Positions 54,933-63,536 of a DNA stretch of 64,000 bases are shown one piece after another; position 1 is the first letter of the stretch, and the number at the start of each line of letters is the position of its first letter. The translations under genes were made by a program, and so were the position numbers. This stretch comes from Paracoccus kondratievae. GTDB lineage: Bacteria; Pseudomonadota; Alphaproteobacteria; Rhodobacterales; Rhodobacteraceae. A model generated the notes under the pieces. That model ran no database searches and was not told where the DNA came from. It worked only from the letters and a program-made list of their open reading frames with translations. The stretch covers positions 372,001 to 436,000 of the forward strand of contig NZ_CP045073.1 of the NCBI RefSeq assembly GCF_009301415.1, given 5' to 3'.

Positions 54933-55448
54933 TGCCTCCAGACGGCGCCGAGGTGACGTAAGGAAGCGGCGCCGTCGCTGACTTTGGACAGCCCATTTTT
55001 CAATTCTGGCCATGAGATCCCCTGTTGCAGCTCTGACTGCTCAGCTGATCACAGTACTGGCTGTCACACGGACCCACCTGTAGCCCGTTGCTTCCAGATA
55101 TCTGATGCCAGAATATGTAATTAATATCATTTATTTGCACATTTATCCGCCCCTTGGGAAAGCCCCTTGGGAAATAAGCCAAAGCCCACCTCTGTTTCAC
55201 AAGCGGTAAACCCGCCGTGAAAACGGAAACCCAGCGCCCGACAGGACGTTATTGCACCGTTGTAGACAGTGGCGAGTACGGGGCCGGCCCGCGTTACCGG
55301 CGACCAGAGATAAACAAGCTCCAGCGTCAAAACTGCTGGCCGGACAATCTGGTTTGCCGAGACTTTACTGACCCTGACCCGACTGCTGCACAGCATCAGG
55401 ATGGCTGGGGCAAACCCATATCCGCGCCCGGGCAACTCCAACCTGACG
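54933..55448. other. non-coding stretch with repeats
   Basis: No credible gene on either strand. It contains a 10-base inverted repeat GACGGCGCCG / CGGCGCCGTC (54941-54976) that could end transcription of the relic genes. There is an AT-rich block around 55115-55140, and two tandem copies of GCCCCTTGGGAAA (55149-55174). A 149-codon minus-strand frame here overlaps the CxxxCW gene and looks like chance. Confidence 0.45.
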
Positions 55449-56048
55449 TTATTCGCGCCGATATGGTTCGGGCCGCGTTTCGACAAGTGGCAGCCCGGCA
55501 TCCGCCCAGGCATCCACCCCGCCCGAAAACCAGCCCAGATTGGTATAGCCCAGCGCCGCAATCCGTTTGGTCGCATTCCAGCTGAGCCAGCAATCCAGCT
55601 TGCAGAACAGGATCAGCCCCGCTTCGCGATTGCCGCCCGTAATGCGCTGCAGGCTCGCGTCCAGATAATCGCTCTGCCATGGCTCCAGCTGGCCCCATCC
55701 GACCACCGGAAGCCAGTGCGCACCGGGCAGCGAAAGATGCCGCTCGGGCATGATCCATTCTCCGTCATCGCCGATCTCAAAGATGCGCGCACCCATGACA
55801 TCGACGGGCGTCCAGCCCCTGGCGACCAGCGCCTGAACCTCGGCAATATCCAGCGTCCGCGCACCGGGCGCTGTATCAGGCACGGGGGCGCGATAACTGT
55901 CGATCCGGTAGCCGTCACTACCGAACAGCGCCTTTGGCTCAGCCAAAGCGGCCAAAGGAAAAAGCCCCGCCAGAAGCAGGAGAAATGCCCCGATTCTGGG
56001 GCGAAACGGCAGGGTCCGGCCCCTGCGCGGCATGTGCAATACGACCAT
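55449..56048 (-). CDS. PQQ-metabolism-associated CxxxCW rhodanese-like protein
   Basis: A 199-residue exported protein related to the PQQ-dependent-catabolism family named for its CxxCW motif. After a signal peptide (FLLLLAGLFPLAALA), a rhodanese-like domain carries FCKLDCWLSWNATKR near residue 150, with the Cys-x3-Cys-Trp site in place of the single rhodanese Cys, and GYTNLGWFSGGVDAWADAGLP near the end. Function is unknown; sulfur or redox chemistry in the periplasm is likely from the fold. The ATG at 56048 has a GAGAGGG in reach, better than the ATG at 56033. Divergent from the cytochrome gene. Confidence 0.82.
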   Translation of the reverse strand: MVVLHMPRRGRTLPFRPRIGAFLLLLAGLFPLAALAEPKALFGSDGYRIDSYRAPVPDTAPGARTLDIAEVQALVARGWTPVDVMGARIFEIGDDGEWIMPERHLSLPGAHWLPVVGWGQLEPWQSDYLDASLQRITGGNREAGLILFCKLDCWLSWNATKRIAALGYTNLGWFSGGVDAWADAGLPLVETRPEPYRRE

Positions 56049-56130
56049 GGCACAATTTACCCTCTCTCGATCTCAAGGAAATTTGACCAGGACAGAGCAC
56101 ACACCGGATATGCGCGAAGGACTTTGGAAC

Positions 56131-56817
56131 ATGACCAGCAGGATAAGCAAGATATTTCCTCTTGCCCTATCACTCGCATTCTGGGCGCCGATGGCGCTAG
56201 GCCATGGTGACACCGCCCCGCAGGCAGTCGACACCACTGGTCTGCCCGAATTGCCGGCCGAGATGGCGACCCAAAACCCTTGGCGCGAAGCCGAAGGAGA
56301 GGTCCTGTTCAAGGCAGTAGAAATCGGTGCCAAAGGATTTAACAGCAACTGCGCCCGCTGCCACGGGCTGGAGGCGATTTCGGGCGGGCTTGCGCCGGAC
56401 CTGCGCTTTCTTGAGGCCAGTGAATATGGTGATGAGTGGTTTTTGGACCGCATCCTGCACGGCTATGAACAGAATGGCGCGGTCAAGATGCCGCCTTTCG
56501 AAGGCATCCTGAACCAGCAAGCGATCTGGGCGATCCGTACCTATATCGAGACCCGCCCCGATGCCGATGCGATAGCCGGGAAAAGCACCGAGATCGCTGC
56601 GCTGTACGACAAGGTCAAAGCGCTGCCCCCGGATGCGGGCGAGGATCAGATCGCCGCGCTTGCCCAGGAGTTGGAGACCGCCGGCAGCGGCTTTGAGGCA
56701 CTCTCGGGCGCGCCGCGCACTGTGACCGTGCTGGATCAGGCGGCACATATCCTGCGCAGCGGGGCTTCGCACGCACCTGCCGCCGCCGAGCTGATCCAGA
56801 GCGTTCTGAGGAAATAG
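56131..56817 (+). CDS. PedF-type cytochrome c, electron acceptor of the quinoprotein dehydrogenase
   Basis: A 228-residue exported cytochrome c. The signal peptide is LALSLAFWAPMALG. One heme site, NCARCHGLEAISGGLAPDLR, has His as fifth ligand, and a Met in AVKMPPFEGIL is a likely sixth. The CxxCHGLEA pattern is typical of PedF cytochromes that accept electrons from PQQ alcohol dehydrogenases. The C-terminal 90 residues after the heme domain are helical and longer than in most PedF proteins. GAAGGAC lies before the ATG at 56131. First gene of the quinoprotein operon. Confidence 0.87.
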   Translation: MTSRISKIFPLALSLAFWAPMALGHGDTAPQAVDTTGLPELPAEMATQNPWREAEGEVLFKAVEIGAKGFNSNCARCHGLEAISGGLAPDLRFLEASEYGDEWFLDRILHGYEQNGAVKMPPFEGILNQQAIWAIRTYIETRPDADAIAGKSTEIAALYDKVKALPPDAGEDQIAALAQELETAGSGFEALSGAPRTVTVLDQAAHILRSGASHAPAAAELIQSVLRK

Positions 56818-56820
56818 GGC

Positions 56821-57600
56821 ATGGCGCTGTTGACGGACATCCTGCCCGGCGCGGCCTCTCCGCCCCTGCTGACCGGCAAAACCGGACCGGCGGCCGTGGG
56901 GGGCGACGCGTTCGACAGCGGCATGTGGCCGTCACACAGGCAGGAATTTCTGGGCGATCCGGCGGTCTGGCGCAATGACCCGGCCGTCACCGTCCTTGCG
57001 CCGGGCGCGGCCGAGGATTCCAGCCATGTCCCCTTTCTGATCGACGCAACCGCCGTCACCCGGCCAATCCGGCGCATCGTCGTCACCATCGACTACAGCC
57101 CCTTTCCCAAGGCCATCGTCTTTCACCCCGGGCGCGCCCTGCCCTTGTTGGGCTTTGGCGTGAAATACGAGGTCGGTGGGGCCCTGCGCGCCTCGGCCGA
57201 GACCGGGGCCGCTGAATGGCTGGTTGGTGCGGCCTATGTCAGCGCGCTTGGTGGCGGCTGCAGCGCCCCCGCCGCCGCGCATCAACGCCCCGACTGGCAA
57301 GAAGGGTTTGGCGAATTGCGCGCCCGGCTCTGGCCTGAAACCGGGCGTCTGCGGATGCGGCTGCGCCACCCGCAGGACACCGGTCTTGCCGACGGCATTC
57401 CGGCCCATCACCTGACCGAGCTTGCGCTGCTTGATGCCTCGGGGGCGGAAATCGCCACGCTTGAGCTGCATGAGCCGTTAGAGGAAAATCCGGCGCTGAC
57501 CTTTCTGTTGCCCCCCGATCTGGCGCGCGGACCGGTCATTATCCATGCCCGCGACAATCTGGGATACACCTTCGAAGGCAGGGTGGAGGCCACGCCATGA
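56821..57600 (+). CDS. quinoprotein-associated SoxYZ-like carrier protein
   Basis: A 259-residue protein that fuses a SoxY-like half and a SoxZ-like half. The SoxY-like part has the carrier cysteine in SALGGGCSAPAA (about residue 147), like the GGCG end of SoxY but internal here. The SoxZ-like part covers residues 160-259 (LRMRLRHPQDTGL to NLGYTFEGR). In sulfur oxidation SoxYZ carries substrate on that Cys; in this family, found only near quinoprotein dehydrogenases, the cargo is unknown. No signal peptide is apparent at the chosen start, which has GAGGAAA before it. The stop overlaps the hydrolase start. Confidence 0.85.
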   Translation: MALLTDILPGAASPPLLTGKTGPAAVGGDAFDSGMWPSHRQEFLGDPAVWRNDPAVTVLAPGAAEDSSHVPFLIDATAVTRPIRRIVVTIDYSPFPKAIVFHPGRALPLLGFGVKYEVGGALRASAETGAAEWLVGAAYVSALGGGCSAPAAAHQRPDWQEGFGELRARLWPETGRLRMRLRHPQDTGLADGIPAHHLTELALLDASGAEIATLELHEPLEENPALTFLLPPDLARGPVIIHARDNLGYTFEGRVEATP

Positions 57601-58544
57601 CAGCGTTGTCCCGACGTGCCCTTCTGGCTGGATCCGCTGCGCTTGTCCTGCAGCGACGCGCCTTTGCCCAGCCGCGCAGCTACGGCCTGCAACCCTTTGA
57701 GGTCGCGGACGGCATCTGGATGATCGAGGGCCGGCGCGAGGTCTTCAGCCGCGAAAACGGCGGCGATATCGTCAATATCGCGCTGCTTGCGACGGATCAG
57801 GGTGCGATCATCGTCGACAGCGGCTCGACCGTCGCCATGGGGACCGAGATCCGCGCCTTTGCCGAACAGCGGCTGGGCGGACTGGCGGCGACGATCAACA
57901 CCCATCACCACCCTGACCATTGGTTCGGCAACGCGGCCCTGGCCGACCGCCCGTTGCTGGCACTGGCAGAGACCGCCGCGACCTGCCGCGAATACGCCCA
58001 GGATTATGCCGAGACGCTGTATTCGATCCTTGGCAGTTGGATTTCCGGCACGCGCACGACGCCAGCGACCGGCAATATCGACCCTGGCACAAGCCAGATC
58101 GGGGGGCGGGCGCTGCGGATGATCCCGCTTGCCGGTCACACCTCGGCCGACCTTGCCATCCTTGATGAGGCGACCGGTGTGCTGATTGCCGGGGATCTGG
58201 TGTTTCTCGACCGGGCACCAAGCCTGCCTGACGCGGATTTCGCGACCTGGCTTGCATCGCTGGATCAGCTTGAGGGGCTGGGCAGCGCAGGGGTGGTGCC
58301 GGGTCATGGCAGCTATCACCGCACAGGCGAAGGGATCACGCAGACCCGCGCCTATTTACAGGTCACGCGCGAACGACTGCGGATGGCTGCCGAACTGGGC
58401 CTGACGCCGGTTGAAACGATGGCTGCCGGCCCTGCCCCTGAATTCGCCGGGCTGGGAGCCAATCCCGAAGAATACCTGCGCTCGGTCGTGCGTCGCTTTG
58501 GCGACCTTGAAACCGGGGCTCTGCCGGTCATCGGCAGCGCCTGA
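57597..58544 (+). CDS. quinoprotein relay metallo-beta-lactamase-fold hydrolase
   Basis: A 315-residue exported metallohydrolase. The N-terminus has a Tat-like RR (LSRRALLAGSAALVLQRRAFA). The zinc site NTHHHPDHWFG is near residue 100, followed by PLAGHTSADLAI and AGDLVF. The last His, in VVPGHGS, completes the ligands. Such hydrolases occur with the SoxYZ-like carrier and PQQ dehydrogenases; the substrate is unknown, perhaps a thioester or glutathione-type adduct (inference). It overlaps the carrier gene by four bases. Confidence 0.86.
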   Translation: MTALSRRALLAGSAALVLQRRAFAQPRSYGLQPFEVADGIWMIEGRREVFSRENGGDIVNIALLATDQGAIIVDSGSTVAMGTEIRAFAEQRLGGLAATINTHHHPDHWFGNAALADRPLLALAETAATCREYAQDYAETLYSILGSWISGTRTTPATGNIDPGTSQIGGRALRMIPLAGHTSADLAILDEATGVLIAGDLVFLDRAPSLPDADFATWLASLDQLEGLGSAGVVPGHGSYHRTGEGITQTRAYLQVTRERLRMAAELGLTPVETMAAGPAPEFAGLGANPEEYLRSVVRRFGDLETGALPVIGSA

Positions 58545-58607
58545 AGCTTGGACGGACAAGGCACCCGACGCGGGCAACCCCGTCGTTCATGTATAGGAGG
58601 AGACTGC

Positions 58608-60458
58608 ATGAATCGCTTTTTGAAACTGACCTCGGCCAGCGTCCTGGCCCTGACCTGCGCAGTGGCGCTGGCGCAGGCCGAAACCAGCCCCGTCACGTGG
58701 GAGGACATCCTGAACGATGCCGAAACCACCGATGACGTCCTGATGTACGGGATGGGGGTCAAGGCGCAGCGTTTTTCGTCGCTTGACCAGATCAGCACCG
58801 AAACGGTCAAGCACCTGCGCCCGGCATGGTCTTTTTCCTTTGGGGATGAAAAGCAGCGCGGGCAGGAAACTCAGGCGCTGGTCCATGACGGGGTGATCTA
58901 TGTCACCGGCTCATATTCCCGGATGTGGGCGCTGGACGCCAGGACCGGCAAACGGCTGTGGAAATTCGAGGCCCGCCTGCCCGAAGATATCCGCCCCTGC
59001 TGCGACGTGATCAACCGCGGCGCGGCGATCTATGGCGACAAGGTGTTCTTTGGCACGCTGGACGCCAGCATCTACGCGCTGAACAAGGACACCGGGAAAG
59101 TGGTCTGGCGTCAGAAGTTCGAGGACCACAAGATCGGCTATACGATGACCGGCGCTCCGACCATCGTGAAGGATAAAGAGACCGGGCGCGTCATGCTGAT
59201 CCATGGCAGCTCGGGCGACGAATTCGGCGTGGTGGGCAAGCTTTATGCCCGCGATGTCGACACGGGCGAGGAAATCTGGATGCGGCCCTTTGTCGAAGGG
59301 CACAAGGGTACGCTGGCCGGGGCCGAAGGCACGGTCACCGGCGATCCTGCCGCGCCAAGCTGGCCCAACAGTCCCGACGGAAGCAAGGTCGAAGCATGGA
59401 GCCACGGCGGCGGTGCGCCCTGGCAATCGGCAAGCTATGATCCCGAAACGAACACCATCATCGTCGGTGCCGGCAACCCCGCGCCGTGGAACACCTGGGC
59501 GCGCACGCCGGGCGACAGTCTCTATACCTCGGGACAGGCTTACGTCGATCCGACGAACGGCGAGCTGGTCGGCTTTTACCAGCACACCCCGAATGACGCC
59601 TGGGATTTCTCGGGCAACAACGAGATCATCCTGTTCGACTACAAGGACAAGGATGGCAACGTCCATCGCGCCGGGGCCCATGCCGACCGCAACGGCTTCT
59701 TCTATGTCACCGACATCGACGCCCTGTCCAAACGGGGCGGCGAGATCAACCGGCCGACGGCACTGCTGAACGCCTTCCCCTTTGTCGACGGCATCACCTG
59801 GGCCAAGGGCATCGACCTTGAGACCGGCCGCCCGATCGAGGTCGAGGGCCAGCGCCCGCCCCTGCCCGCCGAGGGTGAAACCAAGGGCGCAAGCATCGAG
59901 GTCTCGCCTCCCTTCCTTGGCGGCAAGAACTGGAACCCGATGTCTTACAGCCCCAAGACCGGCCTGTTCTACGTCCCGGCCAACCACTGGACCGAGGATT
60001 ACTGGACCGAGAACGTCACCTATCAGGCCGGTGCCGCCTATCTGGGTCAGGGCTTCCGCATCAAGCGGCTTTACGAAGACCATATCGGCACGCTGCGCGC
60101 CTTTGACCCGGCCACCGGCGAAAAGAAGTGGGAGCATAAAGAGGAATTCCCGCTTTGGGCCGGCACGCTGGCCACAGCAGGCGATCTGGTCTTTACCGGT
60201 ACCTCGGACGGTTTTGTGAAAGCCTTCCACTCTGAGACCGGCGAAGAGTTGTGGAAGTTCAATACCGGCTCGGGCATCGTCTCGTCCCCGATCACCTGGG
60301 AAATGGACGGCAAGCAATATCTGGGCATCGCCTCGGGTTATGGCGGCGCGGTGCCGCTGTGGGGCGGCGACATGGCTACGCTGACCACTCAGGTCAGCCA
60401 GGGCGGCTCGTTCTGGGTGTTCGAGATCCCGGACGACCTGATGACCGCAACCAAGTAG
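58608..60458 (+). CDS. PQQ-dependent alcohol dehydrogenase, calcium type
   Basis: A 616-residue periplasmic quinoprotein with an eight-bladed propeller. The signal peptide (SASVLALTCAVALAQA) ends near residue 24. The adjacent cysteine pair CC is at residues 131-132 in IRPCCDVINRG. The catalytic Asp is residue 333 in NDAWDFSGNNE. Two residues on, lanthanide enzymes have a second Asp, but here it is Ser335, so the enzyme is of the calcium type, like PedE/ExaA (comparison with known families). Substrate is probably ethanol or another short alcohol. AGGAGGAGA precedes the ATG. Electrons should go to the PedF-type cytochrome upstream. Confidence 0.94.
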   Translation: MNRFLKLTSASVLALTCAVALAQAETSPVTWEDILNDAETTDDVLMYGMGVKAQRFSSLDQISTETVKHLRPAWSFSFGDEKQRGQETQALVHDGVIYVTGSYSRMWALDARTGKRLWKFEARLPEDIRPCCDVINRGAAIYGDKVFFGTLDASIYALNKDTGKVVWRQKFEDHKIGYTMTGAPTIVKDKETGRVMLIHGSSGDEFGVVGKLYARDVDTGEEIWMRPFVEGHKGTLAGAEGTVTGDPAAPSWPNSPDGSKVEAWSHGGGAPWQSASYDPETNTIIVGAGNPAPWNTWARTPGDSLYTSGQAYVDPTNGELVGFYQHTPNDAWDFSGNNEIILFDYKDKDGNVHRAGAHADRNGFFYVTDIDALSKRGGEINRPTALLNAFPFVDGITWAKGIDLETGRPIEVEGQRPPLPAEGETKGASIEVSPPFLGGKNWNPMSYSPKTGLFYVPANHWTEDYWTENVTYQAGAAYLGQGFRIKRLYEDHIGTLRAFDPATGEKKWEHKEEFPLWAGTLATAGDLVFTGTSDGFVKAFHSETGEELWKFNTGSGIVSSPITWEMDGKQYLGIASGYGGAVPLWGGDMATLTTQVSQGGSFWVFEIPDDLMTATK

Positions 60459-60480
60459 CGCCGGGCTGAAACAGACGGAC

Positions 60481-60500
60481 GGGCGGGCCTTGTCCCGCCC
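60481..60500 (+). terminator. hairpin after the alcohol dehydrogenase gene
   Basis: GGGCGGG / CCCGCCC with a six-base loop lies 22 bases after the dehydrogenase stop. No U-tract follows; it may partly uncouple the dehydrogenase mRNA from the regulatory genes downstream. Confidence 0.5.
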
Positions 60501-60532
60501 GGACCTTCACCCCCAGACCCAAGGGAACCAAG

Positions 60533-61153
60533 ATGCTCAGAAGCCTGACAATCCTTGCCGCACTGGCCCTTGCCTCGGGCGTGCATGTGGCCAATTCCGG
60601 ACAGACCGGCGGCACATGGCCGGTCATCGTCGATGAGCCAGCCCCGCGCGAAGGATCGCTGGTCATCAATGGCTGCGAAATCGGCCCCGGCGCAGCCTGC
60701 CCCCGCGTTGACCTGAGCCATGCCGATCTGCGCGGGCTCAAGCTTAACGGCATCGACCTGAGGGGCGCCAATCTGATGCGCGCAAACCTTTTCGGGGCCG
60801 AGCTGAAAGGCGCGGACCTGACCGGCGCCGACCTGCGTGGGGCAAACCTGCAGATGGGACAGCTGCAGGGCGTAATCCTGCGCGATGCCGACCTGACCGG
60901 GGCCAATCTGGACTATACCCGGCTTTCGGGCGCCGACCTTTCAGGCGCGAACCTGACCGCCGCGACGCTGGAGGCCGCCATGGCCCCAAAATCGAAATTC
61001 GTCGGCGCACAGCTCATCGGCGCGAACCTGATGGAGACCAAGTTCTACAATGCCGATTTTGCCAATGCGGTGATGCAGGGGAACCACGCCCCCTATGCGA
61101 TCTGGGAGGGGGTGCATATGGAGAACTGCACGGGATGCCCCGTGGACTGGTGA
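60533..61153 (+). CDS. exported pentapeptide-repeat protein
   Basis: A 206-residue protein with a signal peptide (SLTILAALALASGVHVA). About 20 pentapeptide repeats of the A(D/N)LxG type cover residues 58-190 (ADLRG, ANLMR, ADLTG, ANLDY). They form a right-handed beta-helix. Four cysteines stand outside the repeats: two before them (NGCEI and GAACPR) and two after them in ENCTGCPVD at the end. Function unknown, but proteins of this type recur in PQQ-dehydrogenase and FlhSR regions. It overlaps the next gene by 19 bases. Confidence 0.85.
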   Translation: MLRSLTILAALALASGVHVANSGQTGGTWPVIVDEPAPREGSLVINGCEIGPGAACPRVDLSHADLRGLKLNGIDLRGANLMRANLFGAELKGADLTGADLRGANLQMGQLQGVILRDADLTGANLDYTRLSGADLSGANLTAATLEAAMAPKSKFVGAQLIGANLMETKFYNADFANAVMQGNHAPYAIWEGVHMENCTGCPVDW

Positions 61154-61539
61154 TCCTGGTGTCAGCGGCTTTGGCCGCGGCACCCGCCCTGGGCTTTGAC
61201 CCTGCAGCCGCGCTTGATGCCTGCCGGGGCGAAAGGGACGACGCCCAGCGACTTGCCTGCTATGACCGGCTGGCCGCGCGAAAACCGGTCGTGGAACATC
61301 GCGGCGCGGGCAATCGCATTTTGCCGCTGTTCGACCTCAGCAAGCCGACGCGGCTGGTCTTTGAAAGCATGGATGCAATCATGGTGGTCTATCTGCTGGA
61401 CGCATCGGGCGCGGTGATCCAGAATCTGCATCAGGCCGGGACCGGTTCGGGCTGGTTCCTGATCGAACGGCCGGGGCGCTATGGCATCCAGGTCAACGCC
61501 TCGGGCGGTTGGCTGATCCGACTGGAGGAACCGGGATGA
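61135..61539 (+). CDS. small exported protein of the quinoprotein regulatory operon
   Basis: A 134-residue protein with a signal peptide (RGLVILVSAALAAAPALG). The mature part has the pattern DACRGERDDAQRLACYDRLA, a Cys-containing helix seen in small periplasmic proteins, then a beta-rich end (VVYLLDASGAVIQNLHQAG, GWFLIERPGRYGIQVNASGG). Its place between the pentapeptide gene and a response regulator suggests a sensing accessory (inference). No named family comes to mind. Overlaps both neighbours: 19 bases on one side, 4 on the other. Confidence 0.7.
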   Translation: MPRGLVILVSAALAAAPALGFDPAAALDACRGERDDAQRLACYDRLAARKPVVEHRGAGNRILPLFDLSKPTRLVFESMDAIMVVYLLDASGAVIQNLHQAGTGSGWFLIERPGRYGIQVNASGGWLIRLEEPG

Positions 61540-62342
61540 CAGTCGCCATACCTCGCGGGCACGCCGCCCGAAACAGACACGACCGACCTGCCAGTCACGG
61601 CAGCTATATGAGCGGAACCATGCAACAAGCCCAGCCCTGCCCGCCGACACCCCGGCCGCTGAACACTGCGCTGATCGTGGACGACCACCCGCTGTTTTGC
61701 GACGCGCTGTCGATGACGCTGACCGGCCCGGTCGGCATTGCCCGGGTCGAGGCTGTGGGCAGCCTTGCCGAGGCGCTGGATCGTATGACCTGCGAGCCCG
61801 TGCCCGATGTGATCGTTCTGGACCTGCACCTGCCCGATGTGAACGGGCTCGAAGGCGTCGTGCGCATGCGGCAGGCGGCGGCGGACCGCCCCATCATCGT
61901 GGTTTCGTCCATGGACGAGCGGCGGGTGGTGCGCGGCGCGCTACTGGCTGGCGTCAGCGCCTATGTGCCCAAACACGCCCCGCGCGAGGCATTCCGCGAG
62001 GCTTTTGACGCCATTGCCAGGGGCGAAGTGCATACAAGCCGCCTTGCGCTCGACAATGCCACCCCCAGCCTGGAAGAAGAGGCGCTGGCCCGGCTTGCCT
62101 CACTGACCCGCCAGCAGGCCCGCATCCTGCAACTGATCAGCGCGGGGCTTTTGAACAAGCAGATCGCGCATGAACTGTCGATCGCCGAAACCACGGTCAA
62201 GGCGCATGTCACCGCAATCATGCGCAAACTGCGCGTGCAGACCCGCACTCAGGCGGTGCTGTTTGCGCAAGACATCAGCTTCAACGCCATGACCACAGGA
62301 TCAGAGATCACCGGCAATGACAGCGAAGAACTGAACCGTTAA
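61536..62342 (+). CDS. LuxR/NarL-type response regulator (ExaE/AgmR/FlhR-like)
   Basis: A 268-residue regulator. The receiver domain (about 50-165) has the acidic pair in ALIVDDHPLF, the phosphorylation Asp in VIVLDLHLPDVNG, Ser in IVVSSMDE and Lys in AYVPKHAP. The LuxR HTH is at the end (LTRQQARILQLISAGLLNKQ, ETTVKAHVTAIMRKLRVQTR). GGAGG before the ATG at 61536, which overlaps the previous stop, supports this start; another ATG lies at 61608. It is probably paired with the sensor kinase at the window end and controls the quinoprotein genes, as FlhR or ExaE do. Confidence 0.88.
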   Translation: MTVAIPRGHAARNRHDRPASHGSYMSGTMQQAQPCPPTPRPLNTALIVDDHPLFCDALSMTLTGPVGIARVEAVGSLAEALDRMTCEPVPDVIVLDLHLPDVNGLEGVVRMRQAAADRPIIVVSSMDERRVVRGALLAGVSAYVPKHAPREAFREAFDAIARGEVHTSRLALDNATPSLEEEALARLASLTRQQARILQLISAGLLNKQIAHELSIAETTVKAHVTAIMRKLRVQTRTQAVLFAQDISFNAMTTGSEITGNDSEELNR

Positions 62343-62381
62343 GTTCAATCTCGCAGGTGCAGGAACGGAAAGGAGGCCGGG

Positions 62382-63536
62382 GTGGGCGCAGCGCAGGATT
62401 GCATCGCGCGCGCCAGTGCGCCGGCCCGGGATACCGATGTGACCGGGCGACTGGCGCGGGATCTTGGGCCGGGGCCATTTGCGCTGGTCATGCTGTTTGT
62501 CTCACCCCAGGCCGATATCGCGCGCATCGCCGCCGAGACAGCCGCTCAACTGCCTGCCACCCATGTCGTCGGCTGCACCACCGCGGGCGAAATCTCTGAG
62601 GCTGGCTATGACGAAGGCGCGGTGCTGGCGCTGGGGTTTCCTGCCGATCTTTTCGCGGCCGAAGTGCTTGAGCTGACTGATCTGGACCACCTGTCGCGCA
62701 GCGCGGCTGCGGCGGCTTTCTTGCAGCTGCGCCATGACCTTGCCAACAGCCATGCGCATCTGCCCCATGAATTCGCGGTGCTGCTTGTCGATGGGCTGTC
62801 GCTGCGCGAGGACGATCTTGCCTCGGCGCTGGCGGCAGGCTCGGGCAGTGTGCCGCTGATCGGCGGATCGGCAGGCGACGGGCTGCGCTTTCAGGAAACG
62901 CTGGTCATTCATCGCGGCCGGGCGCTGCGTAATGCGGCGGTCCTGTCGGTGCTGCGCGGACTATGCCCGGTCCGCGCGCTGAACATGGACCACCTGAACC
63001 CCACCGAAAGGCGCATGGTGGTCACACAGGCAGATCCTGCCGCCCGCATCGTGCAGCGCATCAACGCCGAACCGGCAGCGCAGGAATATGCCCGCATTCT
63101 TGGCAAGGATCCTGAGCTAATCGACTACCTGACCTTTGCTTCGCATCCGCTCGCCGTGCGGGTCGGGGGCCGTTACCATGTGCGGGCGGTGCAACGGGTG
63201 CTGCCCTCGGGCGATCTGCTGTTCTTTTCAGCCATTGCGGCGGGCGTGGTGCTGGCGCTGACCGAACCCGATGACCTGCCCACGCATCTTGACCGGAAAT
63301 TGTCGCAGCTTGCCGCGCCGGTGCCGCCGGTGGCGGTCCTTGGCTTTGACTGCGTGCTGCGCCGGATCGAGGCTGAACACAAACAGCGCGGCGCTGCCGT
63401 ATCGGATGTGCTGCGCCGTCATCGCGTCTGGGGCTTTTCCACCTATGGTGAGCAATTTGGCCCGCTGCACGTCAACCACACCCTGACCGGCTGCGCGATC
63501 TATCCGCCCGGGACCCGGCTTACAGGGGTGGACTGA
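62382..63536 (+). CDS. FIST-domain signal-transduction protein
   Basis: A 384-residue protein with a FIST-N domain (about 30-215) and a FIST-C domain (220-365). Marks are VVGCTTAGEISEAGYDEGAVLALGF, PLIGGSAGDGLRFQ, and in FIST-C HPLAVRVGGRYHVRAVQRV and FGFSTYGEQF-like WGFSTYGEQFGPLHVNHTLTG. FIST proteins are thought to sense small ligands such as amino acids in chemosensory or PQQ-ADH regulons. GTG start with AAAGGAGG upstream. Its stop overlaps the kinase start (TGATG). Confidence 0.9.
   Translation: MGAAQDCIARASAPARDTDVTGRLARDLGPGPFALVMLFVSPQADIARIAAETAAQLPATHVVGCTTAGEISEAGYDEGAVLALGFPADLFAAEVLELTDLDHLSRSAAAAAFLQLRHDLANSHAHLPHEFAVLLVDGLSLREDDLASALAAGSGSVPLIGGSAGDGLRFQETLVIHRGRALRNAAVLSVLRGLCPVRALNMDHLNPTERRMVVTQADPAARIVQRINAEPAAQEYARILGKDPELIDYLTFASHPLAVRVGGRYHVRAVQRVLPSGDLLFFSAIAAGVVLALTEPDDLPTHLDRKLSQLAAPVPPVAVLGFDCVLRRIEAEHKQRGAAVSDVLRRHRVWGFSTYGEQFGPLHVNHTLTGCAIYPPGTRLTGVD

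Noticed and set aside
55149..55174. Tandem GCCCCTTGGGAAA repeat as a possible CRISPR or VNTR
   Set aside because: Only two copies with no spacer, so not a CRISPR array; too short to call a functional repeat.
55127..55576. 149-codon minus-strand gene downstream of the CxxxCW protein
   Set aside because: Overlaps the end of the CxxxCW gene in another frame, lacks a ribosome-binding site and shows no family resemblance.
58911..60317. 468-codon minus-strand frame
   Set aside because: Antisense to the PQQ dehydrogenase; no motifs.
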